This document shows positions 15,793 through 21,033 of a stretch of 21,033 nt of DNA, one piece after another (positions within the stretch are counted from its first letter, which is position 1; each line of letters opens with the position of its first letter). Source of the DNA: Dehalococcoidia bacterium (GTDB lineage Bacteria > Chloroflexota > Dehalococcoidia > SM23-28-2 > RBG-16-64-32); contig JAUYGU010000070.1 in assembly GCA_030690405.1 (NCBI GenBank), positions 1 through 21,033 of the forward strand. The letters run 5' to 3'. The notes beneath the pieces were generated by a model. It was not told the DNA's origin. It saw only the letters and a list, made by a program, of their open reading frames with translations, and did not search any database. Made by a program: the position numbers and the translations under genes.

Positions 15793-18498
15793 TTACACCG
15801 CCCCGGAGGAAAGTAAGCTGATGCCGGTGGCGCGAGGAGTGGCTTCCAAGGCGTAGACTTGGGCCCCGCCCGCAAGAAGGCTGCCCTCGGCGAGCACGGC
15901 CAGGAGAGAGTCGCCACTGGGTATGGCGCTCAAGACCGAATCGGGTAGGAGGTTCACGTTCCCCCAGAGGAAACCCATGCCGGCGAAGGTGGCGAGGTCC
16001 GGGACGTGGCCCTTGAGGCCGCCCTCCATCACGTAGACCTCAGGGCCGCTGCCTCTAATCAGGGTCCCGTCAGGCGGCAAGACGTGCGGGCAGGGCGGGC
16101 CGGAGAGAGGAGCACCGGTGGCGATGGCGTTGAGGGAGACGTTAGGGATGAGGCGCACGGCGTCCCAGCCGTAGGCGCAGTCGGACAACACGGTGGGGTT
16201 CATGACGTGGCGCTTGGCGCCGCCCTCCATGACGTAGACTGCCGGGCCCGTGCCGCGCACCAGGTTGCCATCAGCGAGCGCGTCGAGGAGAGCGTCGCCG
16301 TTCGGGATGGAGTTGAGGGCGGAGTCGGGGATGTTGTTCACGTTCCCCCAGAGGAGGCCGGAGGCCTCGAAGGTGACGGGGTTGGGGATGTGGCGCTTGA
16401 GACCGGCCTGCATCACGTAGACCTCCGGGCCGCTGTCCCTGACGAGGGTGCCGGAAGGAGGCACGAGATGCGGGCAGGGCGGGCCGGAGAGGGGGCTGCC
16501 GTTGGGGATAGCATTGAGGGAGGCGTCAGGGATGATGCGGACGGCGTCCCAGCCGTAGCCGCAGCCGGACAGGACGGTGGGGTTGATGACGTGGCGTTTG
16601 GCGCCGCTTTGCATGACGTAGACTTCAGGGCCGCTCCCCTTCAGCAGGTTGCCATCGGCGAGGAAGTCGAGGAGCGCGTCACCTGTCGGGATGGAGCTGA
16701 GGGCGGAGTTGGGGATAACGTTTACGTTCCCCCAGAGGAAGCCGCTGCGGGCGAAGGTGGCGAGGGACGGGATGTGGCGCTTGAGGCCGCCTTGCATGAC
16801 GTAGACCTCCGGGCCGGTCCCCCTGACAAGCGTGCCGTCAGGCGGCAGGAGGTGCGGGCAGGGCGGACCGGAGAGGGCGCCGCCGGTTGGAATCCCGTTG
16901 AGGCGGAAGTCCGGGATAGTGCGGACGGCGTCCCAGCCGTAGCCGCAGTCGGACAACACGGTGAGGCTGGTGACGTGGCGCTTGGCGCCGCCCTCCATGA
17001 CGTAGACTGACGGGCCCGTGCCGCGCAGCAGGTTGCCGTTGGCCAGCACATTGAGCAGCGGCTGGCCGGAGGGAAGGGAGCCAAGGACGCTGTCCGGGAT
17101 CGTCAACACGTCGGACCAATCGAAGCCCAGCGCCTCCAGGGTCGTCGCATTGGGGATGTGGCGCTTGAGGCCGCCCTGGATGACGTATATTGTGCCGGTG
17201 GACCCCCTGAGCAGCGTGCCGTCAGGGTAGTTGTAGAGGGTTACTGTCACCCTCGCCGGCGAGCCCGAGGCCCACAACGAGTCCACGGTCAGCGTCGCGG
17301 TGTACTTGCCCGGCGCCAATCCCTGCGGGTTCGCCATGATCGTCACGCTGGAGGCCTTCGAACCGAGGTTCGTGCCGAGGGCGATGCCCTGAGCCGCGGG
17401 CTTCAGCCAGGACGCGGAGGACGAGATGCGCCAGCTCAGGGGCCCGGTCCCCGTGTTGACGATACCCAGGCTTCCGGGCGTATTCACCACCGGCGGTATC
17501 GTCACCAGGCTGATCTGGCCGGTGGAAATGCCGAGCCGCGGAGCGCCGATGACCTGCTCCCGGGTGAGACTGGTGGTGGCGGGATCGGTGTGGGAGGGAC
17601 TCGGCGTCGCCATGTCCATCGCCGCGCAGTTGTGGCTCAAGGAGCAGGCGTCCCAATTAGCCAGATTGAACGCGGGCTGGGACAGGTTGGGCAGCGTGAC
17701 GGGCACCGGATCCCACAGCCGCGTTCCTCCTACGACCGGCGGGTTCGCCATACAGCCCAGGACAAGCTCCTGATAGGGGTAGCTGGAACGCGGCTGCGTC
17801 ACGTCGCAGCGGTAGGAAGCGCGCGGCAGGGGAAGCGCGGGGTTCCGAGGGTGGTTCTTGAAGCTGAAGCCGTTATAGCTCCAGAGAGCGTAGTACCAGT
17901 CCTCCACCACCCTCGGGTTGCGGCTGCCCACGATGGGCCGGAACTCCGGCGCCGCGTTCCACTTCTCCGCCAGGATGCGGGCCCCAGCGGCGATGTTGAA
18001 CGCATAGTGACCGCCGATCGCCGCCTGCTCCGCGCTGGGTACTCCAGAGACGTTCTGCATCCCCGACGTCACCTGCATCAGCCCGTATCCGCAGTCGTGC
18101 GATACCAGCACGGGGCCGACCCCTCCGTAGGGGACGGACGGGACCGCCTGCGCCCACGAGCTCTCGATCCAGGCGATCGCCTTCAGCATCGTCGGCGGGA
18201 TGTAGGGGGCTGTCAGTTGCCCGGACCCGGCAGACCGGCCCCCGGTCTCCAGGCGCGGCAGGGCGAATTCCCCGATATCCGGGACCAGCCGGTTGAGCCC
18301 CGCCAGGGCAAAAGTCCGGTTGTAGGTGTTCCGCCAGTCCGCCGATTCGTACGTCTGGAGATTGAACGGCCCGCGGGGGCTGCCGGTGTTGCCGCACAGG
18401 TGCGACGCCTGCGCCGGCAGCGGGTCAGCCGCGTACAGGAAGACGGCGATGAGAGCGAGGGCGAGCGTGATAGCCCCCCAGGCGCCTACCCTGTACAC
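15793..18498 (-). CDS. Exported lytic transglycosylase (SLT-like) with Ig/BACON-like domain and seven C-terminal A/B repeats
   Basis: I choose the GTG at 18498 (901 residues). GGAGG stands 6 nt upstream, and the protein then opens VYRVGAWGAITLALALIAVFL, a Sec-type signal with an AQA-S cleavage site. The longer TTG frame at 18549 adds 17 residues without a Shine-Dalgarno. Residues about 100-215 form an SLT-like transglycosylase domain: AIAWIESSWAQA holds the catalytic Glu (112), then DCGYGLMQVTSGM, AGARILAEKW and the late WSYNG. It would cleave MurNAc-GlcNAc linkages. A proline/threonine-rich linker leads to a BACON-like Ig domain (about 320-420, with NTGTGPLSWRISSSASWL). Seven repeats, ABABABA, follow from residue 426, with a degenerate 32-residue eighth. 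It heads an operon with the amidase 18 bp downstream, whose C-terminal array is homologous. Confidence 0.87.
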   Translation of the reverse strand: MYRVGAWGAITLALALIAVFLYAADPLPAQASHLCGNTGSPRGPFNLQTYESADWRNTYNRTFALAGLNRLVPDIGEFALPRLETGGRSAGSGQLTAPYIPPTMLKAIAWIESSWAQAVPSVPYGGVGPVLVSHDCGYGLMQVTSGMQNVSGVPSAEQAAIGGHYAFNIAAGARILAEKWNAAPEFRPIVGSRNPRVVEDWYYALWSYNGFSFKNHPRNPALPLPRASYRCDVTQPRSSYPYQELVLGCMANPPVVGGTRLWDPVPVTLPNLSQPAFNLANWDACSLSHNCAAMDMATPSPSHTDPATTSLTREQVIGAPRLGISTGQISLVTIPPVVNTPGSLGIVNTGTGPLSWRISSSASWLKPAAQGIALGTNLGSKASSVTIMANPQGLAPGKYTATLTVDSLWASGSPARVTVTLYNYPDGTLLRGSTGTIYVIQGGLKRHIPNATTLEALGFDWSDVLTIPDSVLGSLPSGQPLLNVLANGNLLRGTGPSVYVMEGGAKRHVTSLTVLSDCGYGWDAVRTIPDFRLNGIPTGGALSGPPCPHLLPPDGTLVRGTGPEVYVMQGGLKRHIPSLATFARSGFLWGNVNVIPNSALSSIPTGDALLDFLADGNLLKGSGPEVYVMQSGAKRHVINPTVLSGCGYGWDAVRIIPDASLNAIPNGSPLSGPPCPHLVPPSGTLVRDSGPEVYVMQAGLKRHIPNPVTFEASGLLWGNVNNIPDSALNSIPNGDALLDALADGNLVRGTGPAVYVMEGGAKRHVMNPTVLSDCAYGWDAVRLIPNVSLNAIATGAPLSGPPCPHVLPPDGTLIRGSGPEVYVMEGGLKGHVPDLATFAGMGFLWGNVNLLPDSVLSAIPSGDSLLAVLAEGSLLAGGAQVYALEATPRATGISLLSSGAV
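15796..17223 (-). repeat. Seven tandem A/B coding repeats plus a degenerate eighth in the transglycosylase gene
   Basis: Copies on the minus strand are A 17223-17044, B 17043-16840, A 16839-16660, B 16659-16456, A 16455-16276, B 16275-16072 and A 16071-15892, then a partial B-like tail 15891-15796. The A+B period is again 384 bp (60 + 68 codons). The first A copy is the most divergent (LEALGFDWSDV). All three B copies keep both cysteines. The tail starts like a B repeat (AEGSLLAGGAQVYALE) and then loses the KRHV core. A 37-bp stretch is identical at 16204-16240 and 16972-17008 here and at 13855-13891 in the amidase gene. Confidence 0.95.
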
Positions 18499-18524
18499 GT
18501 CCTGCCTCCGGCCGCCATGACAAT

Positions 18525-18532
18525 ATTGTATA
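18525..18532 (-). promoter_or_regulatory. Candidate -10 element for the muralytic operon
   Basis: The minus strand reads TATACAAT about 27 bp before the GTG start at 18498, containing overlapping -10-like hexamers TATACA and TACAAT. There is no good -35 at standard spacing. If real, the TTG at 18549 lies upstream of the promoter, which supports the GTG start. Confidence 0.3.
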
Positions 18533-18642
18533 ACGCGCAACAGACCCAAGCCGATAAAACATGGACGCTCAGGGCGCGCGTTTGTGACGAGCGAGCCCGG
18601 GAGAAGCGCGCAACTCGTCGCGCGCTCCCTGCAGAGACGAAG

Positions 18643-18662
18643 GAGCCCCGCGGAGGGGGCTC
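18643..18662 (-). terminator. Hairpin after the zinc-ribbon gene, probable terminator
   Basis: GAGCCCC (18643-18649) pairs perfectly with GGGGCTC (18656-18662) around a 6-nt loop. On the minus strand it lies 16 nt after the stop of the zinc-ribbon gene and is followed by CTTCGTCTCTG, only moderately T-rich. It separates that gene from the muralytic operon. Confidence 0.5.
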
Positions 18663-18678
18663 TTGAACGTACCGGAGT

Positions 18679-18897
18679 CTAGGCGCGGACCCGAGGAGTG
18701 TGCATCGCGCCGTTCGTGATCGGCTCGTCGATGTACAGGTCCCCGTTGCGGATCTTGAGGTTGAACCCGCAGTTGGGGTTCGTGCAGGCCCAAGCCTTGA
18801 AGTAGATGGACGCGCCCTGGCTGCCGAAGTCCGAAAGGGGGACGAGGTCGCCCACGTCGCACTTCTGACACTTGGGGAAATTGATCACCATATCCAC
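18679..18897 (-). CDS. Small zinc-ribbon protein, function unknown
   Basis: I place the start at GTG 18897 (72 residues; VDMVINFPKC...), because GGAGG at 18905-18909 is 7 nt upstream. The ATG at 18891 would be 13 nt away. The longer frame from 18975 would start upstream of the promoter at 18932-18961. The protein has CQKC near residues 10-13 and CTNPNC near 41-46, i.e. a CX2C...CX4C zinc-ribbon pattern with about 27 residues between the pairs. No other domain is present. Such ribbons bind nucleic acid or protein partners, and nothing here decides which. It has its own promoter and a terminator-like hairpin, so it appears to be a single-gene transcript. I do not recognise a named family. Confidence 0.7.
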   Translation of the reverse strand: MDMVINFPKCQKCDVGDLVPLSDFGSQGASIYFKAWACTNPNCGFNLKIRNGDLYIDEPITNGAMHTPRVRA

Positions 18898-18931
18898 TTT
18901 GCCCCCTCCCGCCTTGAGCTTCTGGACTCGG

Positions 18932-18961
18932 AGTATAGCAGAGGGGTTTCGCCCCTGACAA
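18932..18961 (-). promoter_or_regulatory. Strong sigma-70-type promoter of the zinc-ribbon gene, with a palindrome in the spacer
   Basis: On the minus strand TTGTCA (18956-18961) is followed after 18 bp by TATACT (18932-18937). These are five-of-six and five-of-six consensus matches or close to it. Transcription would start near 18925, 28 nt before the GTG. The spacer contains the inverted repeat AGGGG-TTTCG-CCCCT (plus strand, 18941-18955), which lies exactly between the two boxes and could be an operator. Confidence 0.6.
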
Positions 18962-19004
18962 GGGCAATTCTGCAAAAACCGAGCAACTTCTCCGACTTTC
19001 CGCC

Positions 19005-20342
19005 CTACGCCACCCCCGCGCCCTTGCGCGCCTCCCAGGCGTCCTGCGCCTTCAGCGCCCGCCGGATGCTCTGACCCAGCGCGAAGCGCAGCGGCTCCGG
19101 CGGCAACGGTATCACGCCGCGGTTCACGAAGAACAGCTCCGTGAACTCCGTCTCGCGCTCAAGCACCAGGTCGCGCATGATCTGCCCCGCCATGTTCATC
19201 ATCGCCACGCCGTGCCCGACGCAGCCCAGCGAGTACGCCGCCCGCTTGTCCTTGCCCAGGTAGCCCATCGCCGGGAAGAAATCGAGCGGCACGGACACCG
19301 GCCCGCCCCAGCGATGCTCGATCCCCACGTCGGAGAGCGCGGGGAACGTCCGCCGGAAATCGCGCTCCAGGCGGCGGAACGTGCGCGGGCTGCTGTCGCG
19401 GTCCAGCGCCCCGCCAAAGTGGACCAGCGCGTCGGACCCGCCGAACAGGATGCGGTTGTCCGCGGTCAGCCGGTAGTAGTGGATCATGTTCCGCCCGTCC
19501 TCGATCCCCTGGCGGGCTGTCCAGCCGATGCGGCCCATCTGCTCTTCCGAGAGCGGCTCCGTGAGGACGATGTAGGTGTAGACGGGGAACTGCTTGTTCC
19601 GCAGCTCGGGGAAGCGCCCGGAGAAGGCGTTCGTGGCGAACACCACCTTCTCCGCCTCCACCAGCCCCTGCGGCGTGTCCAGGTGCGGAGTGTGCCGCAG
19701 ATGCGCCGCCTCCACGGGCGTCCGCTCGTACACCTCCACGCCCTGCTCCAGGGCGACGCGCTTCAGGCCGCGGACGTACTTGGCGGGGTTGATGAGGGCG
19801 CACTGCTCCTCCCAGCGCGCTCCCAGGTACGTCGGCGAGTGCACCTCCGCCTGCATCATGTGGGCGTCCAGCCACTTCAGCCCCTCGATGCCCAGCTTCT
19901 CCGCCAGCTTGATCTCGTCCTGCAGCCGCTTCGCCTGGGCGGGGTTGAGCGCCACCGTGAGCAGTCCCGGCTTCTCGTAGTCGCAGTCGATGCTGTGGGC
20001 GTCGACCATCTGGCCGATGTGGTCGACGGCGCGGTGGGCGAAGTCGTGCGCCTGCTTCGCCTTCTCCTTGCCGAAGCGCAGGTTCGTGATCGAAAGGGTG
20101 AAACCCATGAGCGTCATCGCGAAGCCGGCGTTGCGGCCGCTGGCGCCGTAGCCGACGACCTTATCCTCCAGCACCGCCACCCGCAGCGACGGTTCGGCCC
20201 GCTTCAGGTAGTACGCCGTCGAGAGGCCGCAGAAGCCCCCGCCCACGATGGCGACATCGACCTTGGTGGAGCCGCTGAGCGGCGGGCTCTCCTCGTAAGG
20301 GGACGAACCGAGCCAGTACGATTTCTCTTCGTAGTCGGCCAT
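19005..20342 (-). CDS. FAD-dependent oxidoreductase, DAO/DadA-like family
   Basis: This is a 445-residue protein. The N-terminal dinucleotide-binding motif VAIVGGGFCGLSTAYYL (30-46) is followed by the acidic strand end VLED and then GYGASGRNAGF (64-74), the second FAD contact typical of the DAO superfamily (glycine oxidase, D-amino-acid dehydrogenase, gamma-glutamylputrescine oxidase). The C-terminal FAD segment is present (HRWGGPVSVPLDFFPAMG, then GCVGHGVAMMNMAGQ). The closest style is the PuuB/OrdL-like subgroup, which oxidises amines or N-substituted amino acids, but the substrate cannot be read from sequence. No signal peptide or membrane segment is seen, so it is cytoplasmic. The ATG has GGAAG 7 nt upstream. 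The gene starts 37 bp after the citramalate synthase stop on the same strand, so the two may be co-transcribed without an obvious shared pathway. Confidence 0.85.
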   Translation of the reverse strand: MADYEEKSYWLGSSPYEESPPLSGSTKVDVAIVGGGFCGLSTAYYLKRAEPSLRVAVLEDKVVGYGASGRNAGFAMTLMGFTLSITNLRFGKEKAKQAHDFAHRAVDHIGQMVDAHSIDCDYEKPGLLTVALNPAQAKRLQDEIKLAEKLGIEGLKWLDAHMMQAEVHSPTYLGARWEEQCALINPAKYVRGLKRVALEQGVEVYERTPVEAAHLRHTPHLDTPQGLVEAEKVVFATNAFSGRFPELRNKQFPVYTYIVLTEPLSEEQMGRIGWTARQGIEDGRNMIHYYRLTADNRILFGGSDALVHFGGALDRDSSPRTFRRLERDFRRTFPALSDVGIEHRWGGPVSVPLDFFPAMGYLGKDKRAAYSLGCVGHGVAMMNMAGQIMRDLVLERETEFTELFFVNRGVIPLPPEPLRFALGQSIRRALKAQDAWEARKGAGVA

Positions 20343-20379
20343 GGGGCGCTTCCGTTTCTGGAGGCGGGGCGCGCCTCCG

Positions 20380-21033
20380 CTAGTCGCCGTCCGATGAGCG
20401 GCCGCCGTGCTTCAGCAGCCAGTACTCCAGGCTGTCCGCCAGGGCCAGCCAGGACGCCTCGATTATGTCCGTTGACGAGCCCACCGTGGTCCAGATGCGC
20501 TCCCCGTCCGTGGACTCGATCAGCACGCGCACGTCAGCACCCGTGCCGGCCGCCGAGTCAATAATCCGCACCTTGTAGTCGACAAGCTTGATCACGCCGA
20601 TGCTGGGGTAATGCTGGATGAGCGCCTTCCGCACAGCGGCGTCCAGGGCGTTCACCGGGCCGTTCCCCTCGGCGGCGGTGTGGTACACCTGGTCGCCCAC
20701 GCTGATCTTCACCATCGCCTCGGACAGCATCTCGCGGCCGCTGCCGCCGGGCCTGTGGTGGCGCCGCTCCACGACCATGAAGTCGACAAGCTCAAAGGGC
20801 AACTCGTACCCCGGCCGGCTCCGGCGCACCAGCAGCTCGAACGACGCCTCCGCCCCCTCGTACTGGTAGCCGCGGCTCTCCATCAGCTTCACCTGCTCCA
20901 GCAGCCGCCGCGCCTCGTCCCCCTCCAGGGGGATGTCGATCCCCTGCTCCTGCATCTTCGCCAGGATGTTCCGCCGCCCCGCCAGCTCCGAGACCAGGAT
21001 GCGGGTGTCGTTCCCCACCACGACCGGGTCGAC
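20380..21033 (-). CDS. cimA: Citramalate synthase, C-terminal part (gene runs off the window end)
   Basis: 217 residues are visible and the frame stays open through the last base, so the N-terminal catalytic TIM barrel lies outside. The visible start, VDPVVVGNDTRILVSELAGRRNI, matches the segment after the barrel in (R)-citramalate synthases. The C-terminal regulatory LeuA-dimer-type domain contains VKISVGDQVYHTAAEGNGPVNALDAAVRKAL, DYKVRIIDSAAGTGADVRVLIES and TTVGSSTDIIEASWLALADS. This domain organisation separates it from 2-isopropylmalate synthase. CimA condenses pyruvate with acetyl-CoA to citramalate, the first step of the threonine-independent isoleucine route, and the regulatory domain normally senses isoleucine. 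The GTG at 21021 is an internal codon and not the start. Confidence 0.88.
   Translation of the reverse strand, partial: VDPVVVGNDTRILVSELAGRRNILAKMQEQGIDIPLEGDEARRLLEQVKLMESRGYQYEGAEASFELLVRRSRPGYELPFELVDFMVVERRHHRPGGSGREMLSEAMVKISVGDQVYHTAAEGNGPVNALDAAVRKALIQHYPSIGVIKLVDYKVRIIDSAAGTGADVRVLIESTDGERIWTTVGSSTDIIEASWLALADSLEYWLLKHGGRSSDGD

Noticed and set aside
16006..17010. Long open frame (334 codons) on the plus strand opposite the transglycosylase repeats
   Set aside because: It is an antisense shadow: its repetitive protein simply mirrors the 384-bp repeats, and open frames are expected opposite high-GC repeats.
12778..17223. Direct repeats considered as a CRISPR array or transposon repeats
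   Set aside because: The 384-bp units are in-frame coding repeats with no spacers, and no cas gene, transposase or terminal inverted repeats are present.
18499..18549. Upstream TTG (18549) as start of the transglycosylase
   Set aside because: No Shine-Dalgarno, lies upstream of the TATACAAT element, and the 17 extra residues sit before a good signal peptide; GTG 18498 has GGAGG at ideal spacing.
17158..18666. 502-codon plus-strand frame opposite the transglycosylase gene
   Set aside because: The minus strand carries signal peptide, catalytic motifs and repeats; the plus frame has none and reads as arginine/glycine-rich shadow.
18966..19004. Possible terminator after the FAD oxidoreductase (T5 run on the minus strand near 18974-18978)
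   Set aside because: The preceding stem is only about 3 bp, too weak to call.
19212..20564. 450-codon plus-strand frame opposite the FAD oxidoreductase
   Set aside because: The minus strand has clear FAD motifs; the opposite frame is low-complexity and spans the gap into citramalate synthase, which is typical of a shadow.
1..21033. tRNA, rRNA, riboswitch or insertion-sequence features
   Set aside because: I scanned by eye for tRNA-like cloverleaf ends, transposase motifs and long inverted repeats and found none that I could support; a covariance-model search would be decisive.

Overview
This window looks like part of a high-GC bacterial chromosome. It is dense with genes, many starting at GTG or TTG behind a recognisable Shine-Dalgarno. 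It carries no rRNA, tRNA, transposase or CRISPR array that I can see. Family content (YfhO-type and GT39-type membrane glycosyltransferases, an UPF0104/AglD-type flippase-like protein, a Wzm/Wzt-like ABC exporter, large exported muralytic proteins, citramalate synthase) fits an uncultured Chloroflexota-like lineage. That taxonomic guess is inference from gene content and style, not from a marker gene.

Layout. (1) 1-12656 is a surface-polysaccharide or glycan assembly region. It holds a tandem-domain GT2 glycosyltransferase cut by the window start, a convergent YfhO-family membrane protein, a 509-bp divergent promoter region, a DPM1-like polyprenyl-phosphate glycosyltransferase, a UDP-sugar dehydrogenase, a divergent GT4 + GT39 pair coupled by an 11-bp overlap, and a minus-strand operon of ABC permease, ABC ATPase and flippase-like membrane protein in which every junction overlaps. 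(2) 12775-18498 is a two-gene minus-strand operon for large exported cell-wall enzymes: a lytic transglycosylase (Sec-type signal) and a PGRP/amidase_2 amidase (Tat-type signal). They are separated by 18 bp. Both end in the same unusual array of seven repeats that alternate between a 60-residue type A and a 68-residue type B, giving a 384-bp DNA period. (3) 18679-21033 holds a small zinc-ribbon protein with its own promoter and terminator, a DadA-like FAD oxidoreductase, and the C-terminal part of citramalate synthase, which runs off the window.

How it fits together. The glycosyltransferases, UDP-sugar dehydrogenase, flippase-like protein and ABC exporter can be read as parts for making, decorating and exporting a glycan. 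The DPM1-like enzyme could charge a polyprenyl phosphate for the GT39 and YfhO membrane enzymes. The two muralytic proteins lie directly upstream of the exporter on the same strand. Their shared repeat array suggests that they bind the same envelope ligand, or that the array supplies the same spacer or oligomerisation surface. This is the most unusual feature of the window. The genes in region 3 look metabolically unrelated.
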